Below are positions 1-11,340 of a stretch of DNA of 64,000 nt, one piece after another. The DNA comes from Oikopleura dioica (Eukaryota; Chordata; Appendicularia; Copelata; Oikopleuridae), in assembly GCA_907165135.1 (NCBI GenBank), contig OU015569.1:8556501-8620500 (forward strand), in the 5' to 3' direction. Each line of letters opens with the position of its first letter. Position 1 is the first letter of the stretch. A program made the translations under genes and the position numbers. Below the pieces are notes generated by a model, which worked only from the letters and a program-made list of their open reading frames with translations, was not told the DNA's origin and did no database searches.

Positions 1-1
1 T

Positions 2-3000
2 GTGGACACACAAGATGGAAGTAAAGCCCTCCTTTTCGCAATTTACGAAGACTACGCGAAGAAACAGTTTGGCTTCTTCCTCGACGGACTGGACGAGGTC
101 CTCTCAGATCCGATTGAAGAAATGAAGATAGTCTCTCTTCAAATTATCAAAACATTGCTTGAGGAACAGCCTGAAGCGGAAGGTCGACTTCTGTCTTGTA
201 TAGGAAGCGTTTTTATCTAGTTTTTGACGACACGGTCTTCTATTAGACTAGTGGTATCTCAAACGCTCGATAGTAAACAAAATCGGTGATCCAAAGAAAA
301 AGGTCGTAGACCGCGCCTCGAAGTTTATTACCGATTTGCTTTTCAAGCACCCAAACATGCAAGAAGTCGTTGGATACGAGATTGAGAACTTCCTCTGGCG
401 CTCGAACCAGTCCGATGCAAGTGTTTTGGCTGGAATCAATTTGCTAAATCAGTTCGTCTTCTCGAGTGATCGCCACGAGGTTCCATCCAGACTGATTCGC
501 GTCTATTTCCAATTCTTTCAATCCGAAATTGCCAAGAATCAGAAGAAAAACAAGAAAACAGAGCTCAGTCAGAAGATTCTGTTCTCGCTGCTGACGGGTG
601 TTAATCGAGCATTTCCTTATGTAACTACCGGCGACGATGCCGATCTAGACGTTCATATCAACAACACTTTTTCTTTGGTACACCAAGGGACTTTTACTGT
701 TGCCCTGCAAGCGTTGAGCTTTCTATTCCAAGGTTAGTGATGAGTTCTTACTCAATAGAATGAATTTTATCAGTTATTTTAAGCTTTCAATTCGAGAGAA
801 GAACTGGGTGATCGCTTCTACAACTCGCTGTATCGTCTTCTCTTACGCCCAGAATTAGGCACTGAGGTAATATATTGTCAACTATCAAAACATTCACAAT
901 TTTCATTCAGCAAAAGCGACACACAGTTCTATTGAATTTGTTGTATCGTACGCTCTCAGAAGATAAAAATGTAACGCGCGGAAAGAGTTTTCTCAAGCGT
1001 GTTCTATCTATTTGCCATGCATCGAAGACTCCCTTTCAGGCTGGCTCCTTGGTTTTTGTTGGTAAGATATTTCAATTTTTATATATTCTGGGCAACGAGT
1101 CAAAGCAGTGTAATTTTTACTAGTTGAATTTCTTCTTCATGTCGCTCCCAGCGTATCGCCTAAGCGCAAAGTTTATATAAAGCCCGGATTGAGGCTCACC
1201 TCGATTTCAAATTTTGTGCCCTAAATGGTTTCTGCCGGTTAATGTCGGGTAATCTGAACAGTTGAGTCCTATCTTTTATGCTGTCTCTTTACCTAGTTAC
1301 AGCTGGTATGTTTGAATGTTTTTCTTTTGCTAAAAACCAGGGCATATCCATACCGGCTTGCCTAAATGAAGAATTTCTGGTTTGTATGGCTGGCTTTTTT
1401 GGATTTAAAACTCCGTAGACTAGCGAAAAATCTCGAGAGGAAAGATTTATATCCTTGTCAAAATGATGATGCGTTTGTCGTGCTCATTATCTTCTTTGGA
1501 GACTATAGGATTCCTTGATACTAGTTTTCTACGGCTTGGTATTGTTGTCTTAAATGTTTTCTTAAAATATGGTCACAACGATTAGCTTACCATCGGCTTG
1601 TCCTGATAAAAGTCTCTGTAGTTAGAAGTAGTTTTGGGTTCGCTCATATTTGGCAGGTGCGTGAGCGACGAGTTCACTGAATAAATTGACCAAGTTTGCT
1701 TGCGAACTATGTCATATTTTTTCACCTTGGCAAACGGGTTCTCTTTTCAGTGGGAAAATGTGTGAAGTGCCTGTTTTTGCGGACTGGGGTTTGTTGCGGC
1801 GACCGATCTCGCCGCGTACCGATTCTCGTCTACTTTGCTAAGGTTCAACTCCTTTGACTTTTCTAATTCTATCAGTTAAACTGTTGCCTGTATGGTTTCT
1901 GGGTGAACTCTGCGGAATAACTTGTCTGCGCAGCCTGTTGATTCTCTACTGATTTTGGTCGCTTCGCCGGCTCCTGCCGAGAGTTTTCCACTTGAAATAA
2001 GGAAACCGCGTATTTTTAGTGCTCTTACCTGGTGGAAAAATTAAATACCTGTCTACCATCACCATGTTCAAGTTTTTGGTTTCGCATCGGCCTTATACAG
2101 CAGTAGGAAATGCGGCAGCCACTCTTTCGACTCAATGAAACAAAGAACCCCCATTGACGATGCCCTTGTTCTGCGTTTTGCGAATCAGCATCATGCCCAT
2201 TTCGGCTAATGCTTCCATCAATTTACGGGGAATTGAAGAGTTTCCTAAACCTATATCAGACTTCTATTCACTCATTTTTGAAAGAAAATATCCCATAGAA
2301 TGCTTGTTCTCTTGCTTATATATATTTAGGTCATCTACTGAATGAAAAGCCTGTGTGGAAGTCTCTTGCATGCGCCCAAGAAGCTCCGCAAACAGCGATA
2401 GGTGGCCTAGATCAGTTAAAGAAAAGCAAATTCGAAGATGAGGATTCGGACGAAGAAGAACACTTCGTCGACGCCGACAAGCAGGAAACCAAAGAAACAA
2501 GAAATAAAACCGTGTCCGAAACAGAGAAAAGCAAGGGTATGATAAAAAAATATTTTCATCGTTTAAATCAGATTCGTAGGGTGGCATCATCGCGAAAAAG
2601 TAAGCAGAAGCGATTTCGACGCTTGGGCCCGAAATCCTAGTTACAGCAATGTAGACGGCGAGAAGGCATGGGAACTGGTCTCAATGGCAAACCACTTCCA
2701 CCCGTCCGTCTCGATGTTTGCGAAAAATGTCATTTCTGGTGGGGACGAGGTGAGTGACCTTCAGATTAATCATTTAATTTATAAAAGTCAAGACTTTACT
2801 GATTTGTTTCAGAAATATCCTGGCGACCCGCTGAACGATTTTACTATAATGCGTTTCTTGGATCGATTTGTGTATAAAAATCCGAAAGCGGAAAGAAAAT
2901 CGCCCAGAAGCATCAATCAACGCCGGGTCAATAAGTATCTCGACACGCATCAGTTACCAGTTACTTCTTTGGAGTTCCTTCAAGCCAAAGAGCACGAGCT

Positions 3001-3613
3001 TGGACCACATGATCGTTTTATGCAAAAGTAAGTTGTCTTCCGATAATATTCGATCGGAATTTCACCAATAACTTGCAGGTTCTTCCAAATGCGAGCTTCT
3101 GGCGTGACTTCGAAAGCAAAAGAAGATCAGGATATTGACGATGTGGACGACGACGAGTTTGACAGAATCCTTGACGGCGATCTTCGTGGCTGGGAGAACC
3201 GTGTTGGCAAGATTGACTCCACTCTAGCTACTCCTAAGCAGCGGAAAGCAATGAAAAAACGCGGGGATCTGGAGGAGCTCGAAGATTTGGACGACGATGA
3301 TATTGATTTTGGCGATTTATACTCGGATGATGAAAATGAAGAAGAGGAAGAGATCAGTCCCGAGCTCATAGAAGACTACGACGGAATTCTGAGCGATGAA
3401 GATGAAGAAGAGAGTCCAACGAAGCGGGTGAAGCTTGCGAAATTAGAACAAGATGCAGAGCAAGTTGGGGACCTGCTGGACGACGCTGGCATACTTTCTA
3501 AACAAGAAAAGTGGGAGCAAGGAAGGAATAAGAAGAGGGGCGTAAAGAATAATATAAAATCGAAGGGCCCGCGAAAACGAACGGGAAAAATGAAGTCAAC
3601 AAAAAAAAGATAG
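2..3613 (+). CDS. CEBPZ: CEBPZ / Noc1-Mak21 family ribosome biogenesis protein (5' partial)
   Basis: This is the CBF/Mak21 (CEBPZ, yeast Noc1) nucleolar family needed for 60S pre-ribosome assembly and export. It enters the window already inside the gene. Exons read as 2-197, 274-732, 784-866, 911-1061, 1124-1170, 2331-2536, 2601-2749, 2813-3027 and 3079-3613. Family landmarks are LLTGVNRAFPYV in exon 2, HFHPSVSMFAKN in exon 7, and GDPLNDFTIMRFLDRFVYKNPK-like sequence in exon 8. The tail is acidic (DDDDIDF, ENEEEEE) and ends in a Lys/Arg-rich nucleolar-type stretch, as in the family. The junction between 1170 and 2331 has a phase mismatch, so a small exon may be missed in that 1.16-kb intron, in which I see no clear feature. 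The first junction (197/274) is also tentative. DDX21 follows after 103 nt on the same strand. Confidence 0.9.
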
Positions 3614-3716
3614 CAAGTTATTACTATTGATGACAAACACTGTCCATGCTGTTCATAAACTGTTGACTTCAGAAAACTATTGTTTTATGAGACTTTTTCA
3701 TTTAGATTGAAAACGT
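3614..3716 (+). promoter_or_regulatory. short CEBPZ-DDX21 intercistronic gap with trans-splice-like acceptor
   Basis: The 103-nt gap between the CEBPZ stop and the DDX21 start ends in a T-rich tract and an AG at 3704-3705, twelve nt before the ATG. This is what a spliced-leader acceptor inside an operon would look like. It is inferred from spacing and motif only; no leader gene was found in the window. Confidence 0.45.
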
Positions 3717-6017
3717 ATGCCCGCTGCCACAATGACAGCTGCTCGTATTTTCGAAGAGCCTGATTCGGGTGTCGTTACCGACAAGCCGAAAAAGGTGAAA
3801 AAGTCAAAGAAGTCCAAGTCGGCAAAAGACGAGGAAATGCCAGAACTCGTAGAAGAGATCGCGGGCGACGACGAATCTGAAAGACTGCCAAAGCAGAAAA
3901 AGACAAAGAAACGGAAACTCAACGACGAAGCAGAGGCTAGTCCCCAAAAGTCTAGCAAAAAGAAGAAGGCCAAAGTGGAGCCTAAAGAAGAGCCTAAAGG
4001 TAACTTTTTAGTCCTCATTTAAAAAATAAAAGATCTAGACGAAGACAGCTCCTCGACAGACGGCGACGCTCCACCAGAGATGGAGTTCAAAGAAGAGTGG
4101 GATATGCTCTCTCCTGAGACTCAAAAGAAGCTCAAAGAACGAGGAGTGATCCAACTCTTTCCTGTCCAGGCAAGAACGTTCAAAACGGTGCGAGACGGAG
4201 AAGATGTGATTGTACAATCTCGAACTGGCTCTGGAAAAACCCTGGCCTTTGCCATCCCCACAGTAGAGCGTCTCCAAGAGGAAAAGCTAACGAGCCGTGG
4301 ACGTTCTCCTCGAGCGCTGATCCTCGCTCCTACTCGAGAACTTGCTAGTCAGATTTGCCGTGATGTGGAATCCATCTCGACCGGACTCACTGCATGCGCA
4401 ATTTACGGTGGCGTGCCGTACGCCAAGCAAGAAAACATTCTCTTCAAAGGATGCGACGTTGTTGTCGGCACTCCTGGACGAGTCAAAGATCTTCTTGAAA
4501 AAGGCTCACTGAAGATGGATCTCATGAAGATCGTCGCTCTCGATGAAGTCGACAGAATGCTTGATATGGGTTTTGCCGACATTGTCGATGAGTGTATCCG
4601 TGGTGCTTACGAAAAAACTCAGCCCCAGACATTATTTTTCTCTGCTACATGCCCCGACTGGGTCAAAAATACCGCGGCGAAATATATGAAAAAGTCCCTC
4701 CAATCATCAACTTGGTTGAGTCGAACGCGAACAGAACTTCAAAAACCGTCAGGCATTTGGCCATTCAGGTAATTTCCATATCGCTAAACTCTAAAACTTA
4801 AACGCTATGTAGACCCATTACACGGAATGGAGCGATGTAATCGGAGATCTTGTCACCGCTTTCTGTGGAAGAAGTGGCCGAGCAATGATTTTCGCGTCAA
4901 CGAAAAGAGATACATCTGATCTTGCTCTTTCCGACAATATCTCTGATGCTCAAATGATTCATGGGGACATCGAACAAGCCACTCGGGAACAAACGCTTCA
5001 AGGTGCATTTATGATATAAGTTATACTTTCGAATGGTATTTTTAAGCATTCCGAGACGGTAAAATGCGGGTTCTCGTTTGCACTGATGTTGCTGCTCGTG
5101 GTCTCGACATTCCCGAAGTCGATTTGGTTATTCAGACAGAGCCCCCCAGTGATATTGACTCTTACATTCATCGGTCTGGTCGAACTGGCCGAGCTGGACG
5201 AAGCGGCGTGTGCATATGTCTGTACAAGCCGAAACAGCTGTATCAGTTGAAACAGGTTGAGAAGGAAGCCGGCTTCAAGTTTGAGCTTCGAGGACCTGTA
5301 TCTGCCGTCGAGCTTGAAGAAGCTGCCGCAAAGGATGTGAAACGACAGATCGCTAAATTGCCGGAAAAGGTTTAAAAGTTCACAGAACATTTTTATTTTA
5401 TATCATTTTCAGAGCTCCGCTCGATTCTTGGAAATCGCACGAGAAATGATTGCAGAGGCGGAGGAAGAGGAAGAATCAAGCACAGAAAAGCTGCTGGCCG
5501 CAGCCATTGCTATTATGTCAGGTGTAACTGACTCAACAAGCCGGTCCATCATTACTGGAAAGAAAGGTCAAGCTAATTACATGATTCTCTTAGTTAAACC
5601 ATTCTAGGCTTTCAGACGTGGCAGATGAACGTTTCATTCGAGATGAACAATCAATACCTTATCTTCAAACTGTTGGAGAAGGGAATCGGTGAACAGGCTC
5701 GTATCGACGCGCGCAACGTCAGAGTGTTCAAAGATAGAATGGGAGCCGCTTTTGATCTCCCAACGAAAATGACGAACGAAGTCTCAGAAAAGTGGAATGA
5801 TTCGGATAAGTTCCAGTTGAAGCGTGTCGAAAAGGCATCGGACTTACCAGAGCTTGAAGCTAAGAAAGAGATGTACTCGAATGGTGGAGGACGTGGATTT
5901 GGTGGCGGTGGCCGCGGACGAGGCGGTAGTGGCGGCCGTGGTCGCGGTGGCGGACGAGGTCGCGGTGGTGGACGTAGCTTTGGCGATAAGCAGCCATGGC
6001 AACGAAAGAAGTACTAG
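3717..6017 (+). CDS. DDX21: DDX21/DDX50-type nucleolar DEAD-box RNA helicase
   Basis: ATP-dependent RNA helicase of the DDX21/DDX50 group, which acts in rRNA transcription and processing. Exons: 3717-3999, 4033-4768, 4813-5002, 5047-5369, 5413-5566 and 5608-6017; the introns are 33-46 nt. A Lys-rich acidic N-tail precedes the helicase core: motif I SRTGSGKT, motif Ib GTPGR, motif II DEVD (the DDX21-type variant of DEAD), motif III SAT, then [10 protein letters not shown] and [16 protein letters not shown]-like domain (about 5608-5800) and a C-terminal run of GGRGRGG repeats follow, the expected DDX21 order. The frame breaks in a five-A run at 4689-4693: the upstream frame reads KYMKK, while the conserved continuation PPIINLVES lies in another frame and needs one extra base. 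TOP1 starts 262 nt downstream on the same strand. Confidence 0.93.
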
Positions 6018-6279
6018 GAAAGGATTTTCAGAATTTTACACTAAGTTTTTATTCAACGTAGATAAATACGGAATAATATTTTAAAACAATTTTGGAAATC
6101 AACATCAGAGCTCCTAAGATGACTGCTCGTACTTAGTGTGTTTATTGTATGCTGTTTAAATTATTTTCTTCTAGATTCTTTAAACCCCATATTTTTCCTC
6201 AAACTGATTACAGAAAGGCAGACTGTGAGAATAAGAAGTCCATCTTTATGCCTCTTTTAATTATTATATAAGTTGTAGA

Positions 6280-9200
6280 ATGAGCGAGGGCTATGACTAC
6301 GACAATGACTACAGCGACAGCGAAATCAAGCACAAGAAGAAAAAGAAAAAGTAAAAAGGTAGGCCACCGATCCCGAGAATATAAATTCTTATTCAATACA
6401 AGGAGCGGAGAAATGCCTCCCCTGAAATGAAAGAAGAACCTAAATATGAGTACGAATCTGATGATATCAAGGAAGAGTACCAGTCAGACTCTGGCAGTGA
6501 CTATGAGCAGCCTAAAAAGAAAAAGAAGAAAAAGGTCACTCCGAGGAAAAATGAGTCCGTGAAAAAGGAGCCTGGAGAGACCAAAAAGCGAAAAAGGTAT
6601 TTCCTGAAGCAATACCTTTCTTTAATTGCATTCGAAGCACGACCACTGCTGGCAAAAGTCCGACGAAAAAGGTCAAAAAAGAGGAGAAACCGGAAGATCC
6701 GAAGTGGGAATGGTGGAACGAAGACCCAGACGAGAAAAGGAGACGAGAAGAAGAGGGAATCAAATGGACGAGCTTAGAGCACAAAGTATTGCTAATGCGC
6801 TAATCATGTAAATAATTAACTGTATTCAAGGGTCCCTTCTTTCCCCCGGAATATGAAAGACTACCAAGTGGCGTAAAGTTCAAGTACAATGGTGAGCCAA
6901 TGGTACTTTCCGATGCGGCCGAAGAAGTCATGGGCTTCTACGCTGCTATGTTGAGAACAGACTATGTTACTGACCCAGTCAAGTCTGAACTCTTCAATAA
7001 AAACTTCTTTTCTGATTGGAGAAAAGAAATGACGGACGAGGAGCGCAAGAAAATCAAGTCGCTCGAGTAAGTTTCAACGATTATTGTAGAAGTTTGATGG
7101 TATTCTTTAGTAAGTGTGATTTCACCGCTGTTCTCGAATACTTCGATGAGCAGCGCGAGATCAAAAAAGGGCGAAGTAAAGAAGAGAAGCAGGAGGAAAA
7201 AGAGCGAAATGCAAAGATAACGGAGGAGTATGGCTTTTGCATGTGGGACCATCACAAAGAGAAGATCGGCAACTTCCGCCTCGAACCTCCAGGTTTTAAC
7301 TTCGATATGGCTTGAGTTCTAATCGTTGGTTTTAGGACTGTTCCGTGGACGAGGAGAGCACCCTAAGATGGGCAAGTTAAAGAAGAGGATCACCGCGAAC
7401 GACATCATCATTAATATTGCCAAAGGCGCAGAGGTTCCCAAACCGCCGCCGGGGCAGAAGTGGAAGGAAGTCCGTAACGACAACAAAGTTACGTGGCTTG
7501 CTTGTTGGATCGAGAATGTGCAAGGTGCGATGGCTTTTCGATTCTTAGTCTAAATTGCCTAGGATACACTTCAAAAAGCATAGATTTAAGATTCTTTTCC
7601 CAGGTCAATACAAGTATATTATGTTGAACGCCAACTCGAGGATAAAGGGAGAAAAGGATTGGCTCAAGTATGAAAAGGCGCGCAAGCTGAAAGACATCAT
7701 TGATGATGTTCGGCGTTCTTACGAGGTTCTTTTCTCCTTTATATAACGCTTTAGATAGCCTTTTTTAGGCCGACTTGCAAGATAAGATGATGGCTAACCG
7801 ACAGCGAGCAGTAGCCATGTATTTCATCGATAAACTGGCGCTGAGAGCTGGCAACGAAAAGGATACCGACGAAGCAGCGGACACTGTGGGCTGCTGCTCT
7901 CTTCGAGTTGAGCATGTCAAGGTAATTGATATACATAGAGTTACTCTGAACACTTGTTTTTACATTAGTCACGGTTGATACGTGGCTCGCTAGAAACAAA
8001 TTAATTGTCTCTTTATAATTCCCGTTAACATAGAGCAAAACATCTTAACCAACGGCGGTGGGTATTTTAATCACTAATTAATAGTGCGAATCGGGAACGG
8101 TTCTCTAGTCAACGTGTAAACCAACGGAAACAACCTAAACATTTTGGTTTTGTGTCGAAGCTTCATTTGAGTGTTCATTCACAATACCTGTTGTTTACTG
8201 ATATCATGCGCGAATCGAGTTCGCAAGATTTCATATTGCTTAGTTCCCAACAACGGATTTAGTTGTCGCAAAACATTCACTCTAAGAAAGCGAAAAATGT
8301 GTGCTCACCTAGATACGCGGAGCTAACTACTCAAAAATCTTTCGTTCAGTTGCACGACGAACACGTGATTGACGGAGAACGAAAACAGTATGTCATTGAG
8401 TTTGACTTCCTCGGTAAAGATTCTATGCGCTATCACAACTACACGCAAGTTACGAAGGTAATTCCGTTTCATCTATCCTTAGCTCACGTTTTTACATTCT
8501 CAGCGCGTCTACAAAAACGTCCGCATTTTCTGCGAAAACAAAAACGGGGAGGACGAGCTCTTTGATCGACTTGACACAACGAAACTCAACAAGCATCTGA
8601 ACTCGATTATGGACGGACTCACTGCCAAGGTTTTCCGTACCTACAACGCTTCGAAAACGCTGCAGGAGCAACTTGATGAAACAACCAAAGCGGATCTAAG
8701 GTAATTAAACTTCCTCTTCCTTGAGGGTCTCAGTAACTCCTCTGTTAACTAAGAGTCTGTATAGGATAAAATTTGTAAGTAATTAGCTATGTTTGTGGTA
8801 ATTAGCAGCTGATCTTCAAGTGTTCATCGAAACTTACGACTCTCTTAAAAAATAAGCTTAGATGAACATTTCCGCTGTTTTCATTCTTCTAGACTGCCTA
8901 ATTTGTTCTTAGCGTTGCTGAGTACGTGTTAACCTACAACAACGCCAACCGGCAAGTGGCGGTTCTTTGTAATCACAAACGTACCGCACCTAAGACCTTC
9001 GACGATCAGATGAAGAAAGCGGAAGAGAAGATTGAGGACAAGGAAGAGAAAATAAAGGAAAAGAAGAAAGAAATTAAGGCGGCTAAAAAGGTAGTAAAGT
9101 TGTTGAAGAATAACGAAAGTGACTCTCTTTAGAACGGGGATGATACCACCAAGAAGAAGGCACAACTGGCTCGATTGGAAGATCAGCTAGTGAAGTTGAA

Positions 9201-9522
9201 ATGTGCGAAGACTGATCGCGAGGAGAACAAAGAAATTGCTCTTGGCACCTCCAAGCTTAATTATCTCGATCCAAGGATAACAGTCGGTTGGTGCAAAAAG
9301 TGGGACGTTCCGATCGAAAAAGTAAGTAGGCTACTTGCGTAGAAATGGCGATTCCCCAAAAGAACGTGGCGATTTAATTGTCAATTAATTTTGGGTCCTT
9401 GATCGTTAATGGGAAAACAACCGAGTTTTGATTACTAAAAATAATTTAAGGTTTATAATAAAACGCAGCGCGACAAATTCGCTTGGGCGATCGCAATGGC
9501 TGGGAGCGACTTCTCCTTCTAA
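6280..9522 (+). CDS. TOP1: DNA topoisomerase I (type IB, nuclear)
   Basis: Nuclear type IB topoisomerase, which relaxes supercoils through a 3'-phosphotyrosine intermediate. It has a short charged N-tail ([13 protein letters not shown], then Lys runs), the core ([43 protein letters not shown]), catalytic-core motifs [16 protein letters not shown] and [12 protein letters not shown], a coiled-coil linker (exon 8913-9090), and the active-site region SKLNYLDPR in exon 9133-9321 with the catalytic Tyr. The last exon, 9451-9522, ends in FSF. Other clear exons are 8350-8458, 8504-8701 and 8913-9090. The first exon is a puzzle: from the ATG the frame meets TAA in the Lys codons at about 6352 before a plausible donor, and the phase to the next exon (start about 6403) does not fit without one base more or less in an A-rich run. 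The N-terminal boundary is therefore uncertain; the rest is firm. Confidence 0.95.
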
Positions 9523-10739
9523 CTTACAAGTTCTAAGGCTTAGATTTCCTTACTCTTTTCCATATCTTTTTTTTTCTGACCATTTACAAAATTCAACGTG
9601 AGCGACTTCAGATCCTTCTGATGCCTACTTTGTTCTCTAATCCTGAAAGTCTATAGCACTGAACAATTTCGCGAAAAAAAACGCTGTCGGGCAAACACTC
9701 TGCAAATAATTTAAAAGGAACACGACAGCATCAAAGTAACGATTCAAAGTGAGAAAATGTGCGTGGCACTTTTACCTGAAACAAACTTTTCTAATAATTC
9801 AATTCAGCTTTTCCATACATTTTTCTTTATCTTTACTCCCTGAGAGCGGAAATCTACTGATTAGAAATAATGAAGATTACTGTTTCTAATTAATTCCGCG
9901 ATCTTCCGTATTATATCCTTGCTACGTTGATACATTACTGGGCCCATCATTAGGTGAATTCAAGTAGAATTCGAGCGGTTTCAAATCGCTTGAATGCTCG
10001 CGTTATACTTTACTGCCTCTTTATTCGTAATCGAGAAACGATTTTGAATATTAAACTAGAATAAACATTCAATTATGAAAACATCCTTTCAACTCAAAGT
10101 AAATCTGTTATTTTGAAAATTGACTTCTTTTTTGTGCAGTTTTTTCGCAGGAAGATTTTGATAAAGAAGCAGTGAATGAGTTACTCCCAAGGTATAAGTC
10201 TAAACTGAAAATAATCAGAAGTAACGGCGAGCAGAGTTCCCCGATCTCCCAGACATGCGGAGAGCATAAACATCTTTCCTATTGAAGTGTAAATCCTGAC
10301 ACCGATCCTTCCCCTTTTTAATAACCCAATCGTTCTTCTTGTTAATTTTTAAAACGAGTTATTATTCTGAAAATCAATGCCGGCTTTCGTATATGCGATT
10401 GACTACAGGTCAGGATTCCAATATATCACCAGAGGTTATCCCGTAAATCGTCTAACATCTCATTTCAAAATGTTGCCATTGGCGTTGGGTATTGTTGATT
10501 TATCTCTGCTCTAGCAAAGAGCCTCTAGGTATCATTTTGAGAAACATATTTTTTTGTAGCGAGTATACACAATCAACAAATATTTTAGTCGCTGATAGTG
10601 AATAAATCATTTATTCTATCTATTCAACTAAAATATGAAAAGAGCGCTTGAAAATCATTAATGAAATTAGAATCTCAAGCGCCAAAGATTCTCTTGTTTA
10701 TTTCTAACACTAGAATAGACTAATCTGATTAGTTATTTT
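9523..10739. other. gap without recognisable genes
   Basis: About 1.2 kb of AT-rich sequence after TOP1 with no ORF, RNA gene or repeat that I can support. Confidence 0.5.
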
Positions 10740-11340
10740 TTCTTCACCGTCAAGGCGCCCCGTAGACACATCAATGATTCCTTTTCCGTGAAGTTGTACT
10801 CGTTAACCTCTGAAGAAGGGATGCCAGGAGGTAAACGTGTGAAAGTTTGTAAGCGGTCATAAACGGAAACAAACAGTGGGTTGAACATTTTCTCGACAAC
10901 TTCGCGCCATTGCTTTCTATTTGTTCTTCAAATATCCGACGCAGTGAAGCTTTAACCAACACAAAACAGGAACATCGTGAATTGAACAACACAACAGTTC
11001 GAAAGAATGAAATTGGATAAATTTCTGCCGCAGAAAAATAAATAGGGATCGAGAAAATCGAATATCCGTTTTCTAAGTTCAACTAATTGTTGATTTACGG
11101 CAACACACACAATGAAGCCAACCTTTTGGAACATAGGTCCGAGGAAAGATATCAATCGATACCACTAGAGTAATGCCACCAGTATAAACAAAAGTCTCTT
11201 GGTACTCCTTCAAACATCAATGCTTCCATTATAAATAAATGTTCATGGCCGTTACGAATTTACACTGAACATCACAAGCAACAAGGCTCTCTCATCTCGC
11301 TGCCACAACTGGATCTGCCCCAAGCAAACATCATTAGAAT
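10740..11340 (-). CDS. coding-looking exons of an unrecognised gene, structure unresolved
   Basis: On the minus strand a frame over about 10925-10740 reads QWREVVEKMFNPLFVSVYD, then RLPPGIPSSEVNEYN and ESLMCLRGALTVKKK before a stop, with normal protein-like composition and a plausible acceptor at its start. Further upstream on the same strand are other short coding-looking stretches, such as NQQLVELRKRIFDFLDPY and IQLWQRDERALLLVMF, bordered by possible splice sites. I could not join them with matching phases and do not recognise the family. It could be a real small-exon gene or chance open frames. Confidence 0.3.

Noticed and set aside
2154-2345. ORF in the large CEBPZ intron
   Set aside because: It starts within the intron and runs into the next exon's acceptor; no family resemblance, although a small missed exon nearby remains possible.
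3127-3636. Serine-rich minus-strand ORFs over the CEBPZ tail
   Set aside because: They are reverse-frame shadows of the acidic plus-strand coding sequence.
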